Source: Gammaproteobacteria bacterium (GTDB lineage: Bacteria; Pseudomonadota; Gammaproteobacteria; JAJPIJ01). From it: a stretch of DNA of 64,000 bases. The notes beneath the pieces were generated by a model. The model ran no database searches, was not told the origin of the DNA, and saw only the letters and a list, made by a program, of their open reading frames with translations. Both the position numbers and the translations under genes were made by a program. Numbering within the stretch: the first letter of the stretch is position 1; each line of letters opens with the position of its first letter. The stretch is taken from contig DATJVC010000033.1 in the NCBI GenBank assembly GCA_035501935.1, positions 32,637 through 96,636 on the forward strand, written 5' to 3'. Below, in pieces: positions 55,535 to 64,000 of the stretch.

Positions 55535-57487
55535 ATGTTGCAGCGGTCCGAGGCGTTGCTTTTTTGCGCGTTTGTGTTTTTGCCCGCCGCCAGCCGGGCG
55601 GAAGAACCGGAGAGTCTGGCGCCGGTGGTGGTCTCCGCCACGCGTTCCTCGGAATACAGCGTCACGACACCGGCGAACATCTGCATCATCGACCGCACGG
55701 AGATCGAAACCAGCGGCGTAACCAATCTCGCCGACCTGCTGCGCGGCCACGCCGGCATACAGATTTCCGATCTGTTCGGCGACGGCAGCCGTCCCACCGT
55801 CAGCATGCGCGGCTTCGGCGGCAACGCGCAGGCCAACACGCTGATCCTTGTCGATGGCCGCCGGCTCAACAACGCCGACCTCGGCAATCCCGATCTCAAT
55901 ACCATCCCGCTGGAGGACATCGAGCGCATAGAGATCGTCGAGGGCAGCGGCGGCACGTTGTTCGGCGATCAGGCGGTGGCGGGCGTCATCAACATCATCA
56001 CCCGCGCGCCGCGGAAACTGCGCGCGCGCGCCGCGGTACAGGCGGGCAGCTACGATCACCACGATGAGTCCATAATGGTGGAGGACCGGCACGACAACGG
56101 CATCGGCTATCGTTTCTCCGGCGTCAAACGCGACAACGACAACTATCGCCGGAGCAACGACTCGGATTTCGACAGCCTGAGCGGCAAGCTGGACTATCGC
56201 GGCGCGCAAGGCGGCGCGTTCCTCGAGTACCAGTCCATTTTCGAGAACCTGCAAACCCCGGGCGCGCTGTTTCTCGATCAAATCGCCGTGGATCGTAAAC
56301 AACCCTTGAATCCCGGAGACTTCATCAAGACCCGCACCGACGCGGCCCGCGCGGGCTTCAACTTCGACCTGGCCCATGGCTGGGAGGCGCAGGCCGAGTT
56401 GACCAACCGCTACAGCGGCGCCAGCGGCGTGCTCAGCGTGGGTGGTGTCGGCGGGCCGGTACTCACCAAGCGCCATCATCAGGAATTCACGCCCCGGATT
56501 TATCACCGCTGGGACACGGGCGACGGCGAGGCGTTGCTGACGATCGGCGCCGATGTTTACGCCACGCGCTTTTTTCTCAATTCCATTCTGGGAACGATCG
56601 ACGACAAACAGAACCAATATTCCGGTTATGCGCGGCTCATCTACCCGTTGAACCGGGATCTGTCGCTGACCGTGGGCCACCGGCAGGCGCGTGTGACCAA
56701 TGACATCACCGGCGCGCTGCTGCCGCCGCACACCGGGATCGACGATGACGGCGGCGCTAGCGAGCTCGGCCTGTCTTATCAATACTCACCGGCGCTGCGG
56801 CTGTTCGGGCGGGTGGAGACCAATTACCGCTTCGTGCTGGCCGATGAATACACCAGCGCCAGCTTCGGCGGTGAAATCCCAACCGCACAGAAGGGCCGCT
56901 CGGCGGAATTCGGCGGCGCCTGGGAGGGACGGGCGGTGGCGGCCAGCGTGACCGGCTACGTGCTCGATCTCAAAAATGAAATTGATTTTGACCCGGTCAA
57001 GTTCATCAACACCAACATCGGCGGCACCCGGCGTGTCGGCGTGATCGCCGAGGCGCGCTACACGCCGTATGCGCCGCTGACTTTTTCGATGCATTACGGC
57101 TTCGTCGATGCCGGGATCACCGACGGGCCGTCGGCGGGACTGGACGTTCCCTTCGTCGCCGCCCATACCGGCTCGGTGGGCGCGGAGTATCGCTTGCCGC
57201 ACAACTTCACCGCCTATCTCGACGTCTATGGGATCAGCGACCGCACCGCGGTCGGCGATTTTGCCGGCACCCTGCCGGGGGCGCCCGGTTACGTGATCGG
57301 CAATTTCAATCTGGGCTGGCGGTGGCGGGGACTGGAGGTCAACATGCGCATCAACAACCTGCTGGACAAGGATTATTCCGACAATGCCCAGACCGGTTTC
57401 CGCGCGCCGCTGTTCATTACCGAAACCGCGCGCTTCCCGTCGCCCGGAAGGAATTTTCTGGTTACGGTAGGCTATACCTACGACTAG
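55535..57487 (+). CDS. btuB: TonB-dependent vitamin B12 receptor, BtuB type
   Basis: From ATG 55535 (GGGGAGGAG just upstream), 650 residues. Signal peptide LLFCAFVFLPAASRAEE, a TonB box-like APVVVSATR, a plug domain (NLADLLRGHAGIQISD; VDGRRLNNADLGNPDLNTI; IEIVEGSGGTLFGDQAVAG) and a 22-strand barrel ending in FLVTVGYTYD. The cobalamin riboswitch upstream supports corrinoid uptake as the function. No btuCDF transporter genes are in the window, so inner-membrane transport must be encoded elsewhere or by the protein at 58081. Confidence 0.93.
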   Translation: MLQRSEALLFCAFVFLPAASRAEEPESLAPVVVSATRSSEYSVTTPANICIIDRTEIETSGVTNLADLLRGHAGIQISDLFGDGSRPTVSMRGFGGNAQANTLILVDGRRLNNADLGNPDLNTIPLEDIERIEIVEGSGGTLFGDQAVAGVINIITRAPRKLRARAAVQAGSYDHHDESIMVEDRHDNGIGYRFSGVKRDNDNYRRSNDSDFDSLSGKLDYRGAQGGAFLEYQSIFENLQTPGALFLDQIAVDRKQPLNPGDFIKTRTDAARAGFNFDLAHGWEAQAELTNRYSGASGVLSVGGVGGPVLTKRHHQEFTPRIYHRWDTGDGEALLTIGADVYATRFFLNSILGTIDDKQNQYSGYARLIYPLNRDLSLTVGHRQARVTNDITGALLPPHTGIDDDGGASELGLSYQYSPALRLFGRVETNYRFVLADEYTSASFGGEIPTAQKGRSAEFGGAWEGRAVAASVTGYVLDLKNEIDFDPVKFINTNIGGTRRVGVIAEARYTPYAPLTFSMHYGFVDAGITDGPSAGLDVPFVAAHTGSVGAEYRLPHNFTAYLDVYGISDRTAVGDFAGTLPGAPGYVIGNFNLGWRWRGLEVNMRINNLLDKDYSDNAQTGFRAPLFITETARFPSPGRNFLVTVGYTYD

Positions 57488-57498
57488 CAGGTTTGGAC

Positions 57499-58047
57499 AT
57501 GGGCAACAGATTATCCAAAATCACCACCCGCACCGGCGATGACGGCGCCACCGGCCTTGCCGATGGATCGCGTGTTTCCAAGACCGATCCGCGGATTGTC
57601 GCCATTGGTGAAGTCGATGAGTTGAACTGCTGGTTGGGACTGTTGCTCGCCGAGACGCTGCCGGAATCGTTGCGCAAACACCTTGCGGAGGTCCAGCATG
57701 AGTTGTTTGATCTGGGCGGGGGGGTGTCGTTGCCGGGCGCAAGCATGATCGGCGCCGCCCAGGTGGCACGGCTGGAGGCGGCGAGCGCGGAGTTGAACGC
57801 CACGCTGCCGCCGCTGAAGGAATTCACATTGCCGGGCGGCAGCCGCGCGGCGGCCATCTGTCATCTGGCGCGCGCCGTGTGCCGGCGGGCGGAACGCGCG
57901 GTATGCGCCCTGCATGTCCGTCAACCGTTGGCCGACCAGACCATGATTTACCTGAACCGGTTGTCGGACCTGTTGTTCAACGCCGCCCGCATCCTGGCGC
58001 GGGCGGAGGGCGCGGAAAAATTATGGCGCAACCCGCGTCGGGTCTAG
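57499..58047 (+). CDS. Cob(I)alamin adenosyltransferase, PduO type
   Basis: 182 residues from ATG 57499. The N-terminal ATP-binding motif TRTGDDGATGLADGSRV and IGEVDELNCWLGL, plus RAVCRRAERAV and YLNRLSDLLFNAAR, are typical of PduO-type enzymes. It transfers the adenosyl group from ATP to cob(I)alamin, making coenzyme B12. It begins 11 bp after btuB and is thus in the riboswitch-controlled unit. Confidence 0.95.
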   Translation: MGNRLSKITTRTGDDGATGLADGSRVSKTDPRIVAIGEVDELNCWLGLLLAETLPESLRKHLAEVQHELFDLGGGVSLPGASMIGAAQVARLEAASAELNATLPPLKEFTLPGGSRAAAICHLARAVCRRAERAVCALHVRQPLADQTMIYLNRLSDLLFNAARILARAEGAEKLWRNPRRV

Positions 58048-58080
58048 CCTGCTAAAATGGAACGAATGAGGAGAGCCACC

Positions 58081-58599
58081 ATGCGCAACAAAACGCTCGT
58101 ACTCGTGCTCACATGGATCGGACTGGCCGCCCTGGCGCGCCTGCTGCCGCACCCGCCCAACGTCACCCCGGTGGCGGCGATGGCGCTCTTCGCCGGCTGT
58201 TACCTGGCGGATCGGCGCTGGGCCTGCGCCGTGCCCTTGCTGGCGATGCTGCTGACCGACGTCGTGCTCGGTTTCCACAGCACCCAGCCTTACGTCTATG
58301 CGGCCTTCCTGCTGATGGTTGGGCTGGGGAGATGGCTGTCCCGGCATTACGCGACGGGCAACATCGTGCTCGCCAGCCTGTCGGGGTCGCTGCTTTTTTT
58401 CGCGCTCACCAATTACGGCGTGTGGGCGACGCAGAACATGTATCCGCACACGGCGGCGGGGCTTGTACTTTGCTACATCGCCGCGTTGCCGTTCTTCCAC
58501 TACACCGCGCTGGGGGATTTGTTCTACAGCGCGCTTTTGTTCGGCACGGCGGCATTGCTGCTGCGGCCGCGCGCAGTAAACGCGGCGCAATCCATCTGA
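58081..58599 (+). CDS. DUF6580-like small membrane protein, possible corrinoid-related transporter
   Basis: 172 residues from ATG 58081, with GAGGAG about 7 nt upstream. There are about five transmembrane segments and the family signature PHPPNVTPVAAMALFAGCY near residue 25. The arrangement resembles ECF-type substrate-binding (S) components. It lies 33 bp after the adenosyltransferase gene in the B12-controlled cluster, which suggests a role in B12 or precursor uptake; this is inference. No ECF ATPase genes are nearby. Confidence 0.75.
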   Translation: MRNKTLVLVLTWIGLAALARLLPHPPNVTPVAAMALFAGCYLADRRWACAVPLLAMLLTDVVLGFHSTQPYVYAAFLLMVGLGRWLSRHYATGNIVLASLSGSLLFFALTNYGVWATQNMYPHTAAGLVLCYIAALPFFHYTALGDLFYSALLFGTAALLLRPRAVNAAQSI

Positions 58600-58614
58600 C
58601 GGGTGGATGCACAA

Positions 58615-58633
58615 CGTTGCGAGAGGAGCAACG
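58615..58633. other. Small hairpin between convergent genes
   Basis: CGTTGC (58615-58620) and GCAACG (58628-58633) form a 6-bp stem with a 7-nt loop in the 77-bp gap between the convergent B12 cluster and the protease gene. There is no T-run, so terminator function is uncertain. Confidence 0.35.
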
Positions 58634-58676
58634 GCGCAGATGACCCTCGCGGTAGTTTTGCATCAGCCGCCGGCGT

Positions 58677-59315
58677 TTATTTTTTAATCAACTCCAGGAT
58701 CTTGTCGCTGCGCTTGATGTCGAGGCGGCCGAGAAAGGTATTGCCCAGCAACGGCTCCGCCGGACTGTCGCCGTCGATCACGATGGCCTGCACGTCGTTC
58801 AGCGCGATATCGCCGACGGTGACCTTTTTCAACGTGACCCCGTAGGCCTTGACGATTCCGGAGGCGGTGCGGGCGGTGCCCGATTTGCCGTCCACCCTGT
58901 AGTCGATGCCCAGGCGTTTGGCGGTCTCCCGGTTCATCGCCAGCGTCGTGGCGCCGGTGTCCACCAGGAACTTCACGCTATAGCCGTTGATGGTGCCATC
59001 GGCGAGATACATGCCCTGCGCATCCGGCCCAATCTGCACTATCGTCCCTTCGGGCGGCGCCATGGCCGCGATGCTGGTGCTGGCGCCGACCTGATAGGTG
59101 GTCTGCCTGCCCGCGATCTCGATCACCGCCTCCTTGCTGTTGGCGCTGATGAGCTTGATGCCGTCGGCGCGCGTCTCGCCCACCTTGAGGACCTGCGGCC
59201 TGCCGTCAATCTCCACGACCGCCTTGTCCTTGAACAGGCCGACGACATCGATCTTGTCGACGGCCGCCGCCGGCAGGGCGGTGATCAGCAAAAAAATGAC
59301 GGCTACTTGACGCAT
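58677..59315 (-). CDS. Retropepsin-like aspartic protease, clan AA (TIGR02281-type)
   Basis: 212 residues from ATG 59315. Signal peptide (RQVAVIFLLITALPAAA), a central beta-rich region (VEIDGRPQVLKVGE) and a retropepsin domain with the catalytic motif FLVDTGATTLAMN, followed by GNTFLGRLDIKRSDKI. One DTGA motif implies action as a homodimer. It should act in the periplasm; targets are unknown. A 169-bp gap separates it from the divergent AcoR-like gene. Confidence 0.87.
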   Translation of the reverse strand: MRQVAVIFLLITALPAAAVDKIDVVGLFKDKAVVEIDGRPQVLKVGETRADGIKLISANSKEAVIEIAGRQTTYQVGASTSIAAMAPPEGTIVQIGPDAQGMYLADGTINGYSVKFLVDTGATTLAMNRETAKRLGIDYRVDGKSGTARTASGIVKAYGVTLKKVTVGDIALNDVQAIVIDGDSPAEPLLGNTFLGRLDIKRSDKILELIKK

Positions 59316-59484
59316 GTCAAACCCACCAGACCGATAATGTTGCATTTTGAGACGGTTTGACCGCTGATTCCAGCGAAAAATTTGCCGCGGACTTGCGGTC
59401 CCATATCCGGATTGAGACTATAATAATCGAGCAACATCATACGCATTGAAGAATCCATATCATTCACCTGGGAGGCATTGCAGC

Positions 59485-60699
59485 ATGCATCCGGGCCATA
59501 CGGTTCCTCACGACCCGGAACGGGCAAACCGCCAACTCAACCGGGCCTGGGAGCAATTCATAGGCAGCGGCCGGATCCGCGGCGAATCCCCGCCGCGCCC
59601 GGTCATCCTGGAAAGCTGGGAGCGTTCACGGCAGCGGGGCATCGACCCGGTCGCCGAACGCGCGCCCACGCGCATCACGCTGGAGGAAATCGAGGAGATC
59701 CTTGCGACCCAGACGCTGGGACGCGCGGGTGGCGAGGTGTTGCAGACCTACGCGCAGATGATTCACGCCTCCGGCCACGTCATCGTGCTGGCCGACGCGC
59801 AGGGCCGCATCCTGCACAGCGTCGGCGATCGCGACACGCGCGATCACCTGGAGCGCATCAATTTCCGCCCTGGCGGCCTGTGGTCGGAGGACATCGTCGG
59901 CCCCAACGGCATCGGCACGCCGTTGTGGCTGGGACGTCCGGAAGTGGTGTTCGGTTCCGAGCATTACTGCCGCGGCTGGCAGCCGTGGGTGTGCTACGGC
60001 AGCCCGGTGCGCGATCCCGCCGGCGGCACGGTGCTCGGCGCCGTGGACATCACCGGCCCCGCGCGCCACGCGCACATCGAGACCATGGCGCTGACCGTCG
60101 CCATTGCGCAGGCGGTCGAGCACAAACTGCAGCAGGGGTCCTGGCGCGATCGCGAAATCCTGCGCACCCGTTATCGCGCGCTGGAACGGCGCTGGCCGGC
60201 GGACGGTCTGCTGCTGCTCGACAGGAACGGCGGCGTGCTGGAAATGAATCAACAGGCCGCCCGCCAGATGGGATGGGAGGCGGCGGCGATCATGAACCGC
60301 GCGCTGGACCTCCTCAATCCGCAGCTGTGGGACATCGTGCGTTCTCTTTGCCACGGCCGGCAGGGCGACGATCTGGAAGTCGCCTGCTTTCTTGAGAACG
60401 GCAGCGGCGCCCTGCGCCTGCACGTGGAGCCCGCGTACCACGACCGTCGGCTTTTGGGTTACGTGCTGGTGTTCATGGAAAAGATGTTCGCCCGGCACAA
60501 GCCGTCAACACCGGACGAATCCGCGCCGCCGGCCCGGCGCCCCCTGCGGCTGCGGGAACTGGAGGATGAGATCATCCGCCAGGCGCTGGCCGCCGCGGAC
60601 GGTTCCATCACCCTGGCCGCGAAGCGGCTGGGCGTGAATCGCAGTACCATTTACCGCCGCATCAAGCAGCGGTACACGGCGGACGATGACAATGAGTGA
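59485..60699 (+). CDS. GAF-HTH transcriptional regulator, AcoR-like without AAA+ domain
   Basis: 404 residues from ATG 59485, chosen because GGGAGG lies 9 nt upstream. The N-terminal half matches AcoR-type regulators ([46 protein letters not shown]: a GAF domain). A PAS-like stretch ([24 protein letters not shown]) follows, then a C-terminal Fis-type HTH ([18 protein letters not shown]). The sigma-54-interacting AAA+ ATPase domain usually between these parts is absent, so it cannot activate sigma-54 promoters in the standard way. It overlaps acs by 14 bp and probably controls it. Confidence 0.85.
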   Translation: MHPGHTVPHDPERANRQLNRAWEQFIGSGRIRGESPPRPVILESWERSRQRGIDPVAERAPTRITLEEIEEILATQTLGRAGGEVLQTYAQMIHASGHVIVLADAQGRILHSVGDRDTRDHLERINFRPGGLWSEDIVGPNGIGTPLWLGRPEVVFGSEHYCRGWQPWVCYGSPVRDPAGGTVLGAVDITGPARHAHIETMALTVAIAQAVEHKLQQGSWRDREILRTRYRALERRWPADGLLLLDRNGGVLEMNQQAARQMGWEAAAIMNRALDLLNPQLWDIVRSLCHGRQGDDLEVACFLENGSGALRLHVEPAYHDRRLLGYVLVFMEKMFARHKPSTPDESAPPARRPLRLRELEDEIIRQALAAADGSITLAAKRLGVNRSTIYRRIKQRYTADDDNE

Positions 60700-62632
60700 A
60701 GACAAGCGTTACCCCGTGCCGCCGGAATTCAAGGCGCGCGCCTACATCAACCGCGAGCAGTACGAGCAGATGTACGCCCGCTCGCTCAAGGATCCGGAAG
60801 GCTTCTGGGGCGAGCAGGCGGAGGAATTCCTGACCTGGACGCGGCGCTGGAACAAGGTCTGCGACTGGTCCTTCGTGGACGACGTGCACGTCCGCTGGTT
60901 CGAGGGCGCGCAGCTCAACGTCGCCTACAACTGCCTCGATCGTCATCTCGCCAGGCGCGGCAATCAGACCGCCATCATCTGGGAGGGCGACGACCCCAAG
61001 GTCCAGAAGCGCATCACCTACCGCGAACTGCACGCCGAGGTCGGCAAATTCGCCAACGTGCTGAAGTCGCTGGGCGTCAGGGCCGGCGATCGCGTGTCGA
61101 TCTACCTGCCCATGATCCCCGAGGCGGCCGTGGCCATGCTGGCCTGCGCCCGCATCGGTGCCATCCACTCCGTCGTCTTCGGCGGTTTCTCCCCCGGCGC
61201 GCTGGAGAGCCGCATCCTCGACTCCGATTGCAAGCTGCTGGTCACCGCCGATGAGGGGCTGCGCGGCGGCAAAAAGGTGCCGCTCAAGGCCAACGCCGAC
61301 ACGGCGCTGGCCAACTGTCCAAACGTGCGCAACGTGGTGGTCGTGCGCCGCACCGGCGGCATGGCGCCGTGGACGCCAGGGCGCGACGTCTGGTATCACG
61401 AGGCGATGGCCGCCGCGGCCGCCGACTGCCCGGCGCAGCCCATGGACGCGGAGGCGCCGCTCTTCATCCTCTACACCTCCGGCTCCACCGGCAAGCCCAA
61501 GGGCGTGCTGCACGCCTGCGGCGGCTATCTGCTGTTCGCCGCCATGACGCACAAATACGTCTTCGATTATCACGACGGCGACATCCACTGGTGCACCGCC
61601 GACGTCGGCTGGGTGACCGGCCACTCCTATATTCTTTACGGGCCGCTCGCCAACGGCGCCACCACGCTGATGTTCGAGGGCATCCCCACCTGGCCGGACG
61701 CCGGCCGCTTCTGGCAGGTGATCGACAAGCACAAGGTCACCATCTTCTACACCGCGCCGACCGCGATCCGCTCGCTGATGGCGCAGGGCGACGAGTTCGT
61801 CACCCGCACCAGCCGCAAGTCGCTGCGCATCCTCGCCTCCGTGGGCGAGCCGATCAACTCGGAGGCCTGGGAGTGGTACCACCGCGTCGTCGGCGAGCAC
61901 CGCTGCCCGATCATGGACACCTGGTGGCAGACCGAGACCGGCGGCCATCTCATCACACCGCTGCCCGGCGCGACCGAACTGAAGCCCGGCTCGGCGACGC
62001 TGCCGTTCTTCGGCATCGAGCCCGCCATCGTCGACAACAAGGGCGTGGAATTGCAGGGCGCGGCGGAGGGCAATCTCTGCATGAAGCGCTCCTGGCCCGG
62101 CCAGATGCGCACCGTCTACGGCAACCACCAGCGCTTCGTCGATACCTACTTCAAGATGTACCACGGCTACTATTTCACCGGCGACGGCGCGCGCCGCGAC
62201 AAGGACGGCTACTACTGGATCACCGGCCGCGTCGACGACGTCATGAAGATCTCCGGCCACCTGATCGGCACCGCCGAGGTGGAAAGCGCGCTCGATCTGC
62301 ACCCGGCGGTGGCGGAGTCCGCCGTGGTCGGCTACCCGCACGAGATCAAGGGGCAGGGCATCTACGCCTACGTGACGCTCAAGGTCGGCATGCGGCAGAC
62401 CGACGACCTGAAGAAGGAACTGGTGCAGCACGTGCGCAAGACCGTCGGCCCCATCGCCACGCCGGACGTCATCCAGTGGGCGCCGGGCCTGCCCAAGACC
62501 CGCTCCGGCAAGATCATGCGCCGCATCCTGCGCAAGGTCGCGTCCAACGAGCTCGACAACCTGGGCGACACCAGCACGCTCGCCGATCCGGCGGTGGTCG
62601 ATGATCTGATCACCAACCGCGCGCACAAATAG
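60686..62632 (+). CDS. acs: Acetyl-CoA synthetase (AMP-forming)
   Basis: A 648-residue acyl-adenylate-forming enzyme. Core motifs are [52 protein letters not shown] and the C-terminal [11 protein letters not shown], whose lysine is the catalytic residue controlled by acetylation in Acs. It makes acetyl-CoA from acetate, ATP and CoA. ATG 60692 is an alternative start two codons in. The first codons overlap the end of the regulator gene, so the two are translationally coupled. Confidence 0.95.
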   Translation: MTMSEDKRYPVPPEFKARAYINREQYEQMYARSLKDPEGFWGEQAEEFLTWTRRWNKVCDWSFVDDVHVRWFEGAQLNVAYNCLDRHLARRGNQTAIIWEGDDPKVQKRITYRELHAEVGKFANVLKSLGVRAGDRVSIYLPMIPEAAVAMLACARIGAIHSVVFGGFSPGALESRILDSDCKLLVTADEGLRGGKKVPLKANADTALANCPNVRNVVVVRRTGGMAPWTPGRDVWYHEAMAAAAADCPAQPMDAEAPLFILYTSGSTGKPKGVLHACGGYLLFAAMTHKYVFDYHDGDIHWCTADVGWVTGHSYILYGPLANGATTLMFEGIPTWPDAGRFWQVIDKHKVTIFYTAPTAIRSLMAQGDEFVTRTSRKSLRILASVGEPINSEAWEWYHRVVGEHRCPIMDTWWQTETGGHLITPLPGATELKPGSATLPFFGIEPAIVDNKGVELQGAAEGNLCMKRSWPGQMRTVYGNHQRFVDTYFKMYHGYYFTGDGARRDKDGYYWITGRVDDVMKISGHLIGTAEVESALDLHPAVAESAVVGYPHEIKGQGIYAYVTLKVGMRQTDDLKKELVQHVRKTVGPIATPDVIQWAPGLPKTRSGKIMRRILRKVASNELDNLGDTSTLADPAVVDDLITNRAHK

Positions 62633-62641
62633 CCGCCCTGC

Positions 62642-63751
62642 ATGATCGTCATCCTCAAGCCCGACACGGACAAGAAGGGCGCGGCCTACCGGCGGCTCAG
62701 CGACTACCTCGCGCACCTGCCCAATATAACGTCCCGCATCCACGAGGAAGTGGGCACCCAGCAGACGCTGACGGAGATCTACCTCGTCGGCGACACCAGC
62801 ACGCTCGACCAGAAGGAAATCGAGGCCTTCGAGGTCGTCGATCGCGTCGTGCGCGTGTCGCGCGAATACCGCGTGCTCGGCCGCCACAAGGACGACACCC
62901 GCGCCGGCGGCTTCGAATACAACGGCGTCACCTTCAGCCAGGACAACTTCCACGTCTTCGCCGGCCTGTGCGCGGTCAGCACGCGCGAGCACGTCGAGCA
63001 GATGTGCAGGGCGCTGCAGGCCCACGACCATGTGTGCACGCGCATGGGCGCCTACAAGCCGCGCACCAACCCCTACGCCTTCCAGGGCCACGGCAAAAAC
63101 TGCCTGCCGTACGTGTTCGAGCTGGCGGGCAAGTACGGCATCAAGGTCGTGGCGATGGAGATCACCCACGACGCCCACATCGCCGAGATCGGCGAGGCGC
63201 TGGAGCGCGCCGGCAACCCGACCGGCGTCATGCTGCAGATCGGCACGCGCAACACGCAGAACTTCGAGCTGCTGAAGAGCGCCGGCCGCCAGCGCCGGTT
63301 CCCCATCCTGCTCAAGCGCGGCTTCGGCATCACGCTGGAGGAATCGCTGAATGCGGCGGAATATCTGGCGAGCGAGGGCAACCACAACGTCATCTTCTGC
63401 CTGCGCGGCATGAAGACCAACATGGGCGACCCGCACCGCAACCTGGTCGACTTCGCCCACGTGCCGGTGGTGAAGCGGCTCACGCACATGCCGGTGTGCA
63501 TCGACCCCTCGCACTCCGTCGGCAGCCGCGCCGTCGCGCCGGACGGCATCCCCGATCTGTTCCATGTCACCGCGCAGGGCGTCATCGCCGGCGCCAACAT
63601 GGTGCTGATCGATTTCCACCCCGATCCGGCCAGGGCGCTGGTCGATGGCCCGCAGGCACTGACCCTGGAAGAACTGCCGTGGTTTCTGGAAGACGTGAAG
63701 CTCGCCCGCGACACCTACGAACGCCGCCGCAAGCTCGCCGCCAAAAATTAA
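62642..63751 (+). CDS. aroF: 3-deoxy-7-phosphoheptulonate (DAHP) synthase, type I-beta
   Basis: A 369-residue protein. The N-terminal about 75 residues form a ferredoxin-like/ACT-type regulatory region (MIVILKPDTDKKGAAYRRL; VDRVVRVSREYRVLGR), followed by a barrel with GPCAVST-type phosphate site altered to AGLCAVSTREH, MGAYKPRTNPYAFQGHG, KRGFGITLEE and DPSHSVGSR. It joins PEP and erythrose 4-phosphate, the first shikimate step. The Bacillus/Thermotoga-type architecture implies regulation through the N-terminal domain. It follows acs by 9 bp and its stop lies 3 bp from the stop of the convergent doc gene. Confidence 0.9.
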   Translation: MIVILKPDTDKKGAAYRRLSDYLAHLPNITSRIHEEVGTQQTLTEIYLVGDTSTLDQKEIEAFEVVDRVVRVSREYRVLGRHKDDTRAGGFEYNGVTFSQDNFHVFAGLCAVSTREHVEQMCRALQAHDHVCTRMGAYKPRTNPYAFQGHGKNCLPYVFELAGKYGIKVVAMEITHDAHIAEIGEALERAGNPTGVMLQIGTRNTQNFELLKSAGRQRRFPILLKRGFGITLEESLNAAEYLASEGNHNVIFCLRGMKTNMGDPHRNLVDFAHVPVVKRLTHMPVCIDPSHSVGSRAVAPDGIPDLFHVTAQGVIAGANMVLIDFHPDPARALVDGPQALTLEELPWFLEDVKLARDTYERRRKLAAKN

Positions 63752-63754
63752 TAA

Positions 63755-64000
63755 TTAGATGGTGTTCAGCAGCTTGCGCAAACGCACAGCAGTCTGTTCG
63801 CGATCCAGACGCGAAGCGCCAACATCCAGCATCAAAGTTTCCCAGTCGTCGCTGTCAGACGTGGGTTCCACGCCATTGAAGCGAAGAAACAGGATCGCCG
63901 ACATCATGGCTGTGCGCTTGTTGCCATCGATGAAAGCGTGATTGCGGCAAACGTAAAACAGATAGGCGGCTGCTACTTCGATTAGATCGGCATATACCGA
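63755..64000 (-). CDS. doc: Doc (Fic-fold) toxin of a toxin-antitoxin pair, 5' part missing
   Basis: The frame runs in from the right edge and ends at TAA (63755-63757), giving the last 81 residues. It contains the Fic/Doc core motif HAFIDGNKRTAMM, followed by SAILFLRFNGVEP and the C-terminal LRKLLNTI, as in the Phd-Doc death-on-curing family. Doc phosphorylates EF-Tu and is neutralised by Phd. The start and any phd antitoxin gene lie beyond the edge. Confidence 0.9.
   Translation of the reverse strand, partial: SVYADLIEVAAAYLFYVCRNHAFIDGNKRTAMMSAILFLRFNGVEPTSDSDDWETLMLDVGASRLDREQTAVRLRKLLNTI

Noticed and set aside
60662..63619. A 985-codon open frame on the minus strand across acs and the DAHP synthase gene
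   Set aside because: It is antisense to two clear genes in a very GC-rich stretch; its translation is low-complexity (A, V, D, H, R) with no domain. It results from codon bias.

Overview
The window looks like chromosomal DNA of a GC-rich gammaproteobacterium that handles one-carbon compounds through tetrahydromethanopterin (H4MPT), i.e. a methylotroph or methanotroph. The evidence is a compact H4MPT block (beta-RFAP synthase, mtdB, an ATP-grasp orfY-like gene, mch, orf5, orf7, fae; 9.4-15.9 kb) and the 5' part of a formyltransferase/hydrolase operon (fhcB, fhcA; 0-2.2 kb). The rest is standard gammaproteobacterial housekeeping: lolCED-comEC-exbBD-lpxK-ycaR-kdsB, aat-bpt-infA, nrdAB, parC, htpX, aas. 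I cannot name genus or species, and I see no insertion sequence, CRISPR array, rRNA or tRNA.

Layout. 0-3.9 kb: fhcA (runs off the left edge), fhcB and an adrenodoxin-reductase-type ferredoxin-NADP reductase, all on the minus strand. 4.1-8.5 kb: a four-gene efflux operon (membrane-fusion adaptor, ATPase, two FtsX-type permeases), then a CDF cation transporter on the opposite strand. 9.4-15.9 kb: the H4MPT operon, closed by a strong terminator after fae. 16.2-24.2 kb: a GH17-GT2 beta-glucan synthase of the NdvB type, a CRP-like site, a soluble chemoreceptor-like protein, a phosphatase-like protein with a shortened P-loop, parC and htpX. 24.2-29.1 kb: a possible structured RNA, a dispersed hairpin element, and nrdAB with an NrdR-type operator. 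29.1-39.2 kb: an O-methyltransferase and tsaB facing the lipoprotein-export/envelope operon. 39.2-46.4 kb: a minus-strand run with a HisA-like protein, aas, a lipoprotein, infA, the N-degron transferases bpt and aat, a GNAT-fold protein and a secreted protein. 46.6-55.1 kb: a small secreted peptide resembling the leader region of HvfA/bufferin-type precursors, an orphan AmmeMemoRadiSam radical-SAM enzyme, an isocitrate dehydrogenase fused to two CBS domains, a GAF-GGDEF cyclase, an HpcH/HpaI aldolase, a desaturase, a PH-domain protein and an MgtC-DUF4010 protein. 55.2-58.6 kb: a cobalamin riboswitch followed by btuB, a PduO-type adenosyltransferase and a small membrane protein. 58.7-63.8 kb: a retropepsin-like protease, an AcoR-like regulator overlapping acs, and a type I-beta DAHP synthase. 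The right edge cuts a Doc/Fic toxin gene.

How the parts work together. Fae joins formaldehyde to H4MPT, MtdB oxidises methylene-H4MPT, Mch makes formyl-H4MPT, and the Fhc complex releases formate. Beta-RFAP synthase and the orfY/orf5/orf7 proteins belong to cofactor synthesis or modification; the HisA-like gene at 39.2 kb may as well. The least explained items are the IDH-CBS fusion, the HvfA-like peptide without its repeats, the 24.26-24.40 kb structured region, the covarying hairpin pair, the CX4R phosphatase-like protein and the B12-linked membrane protein.
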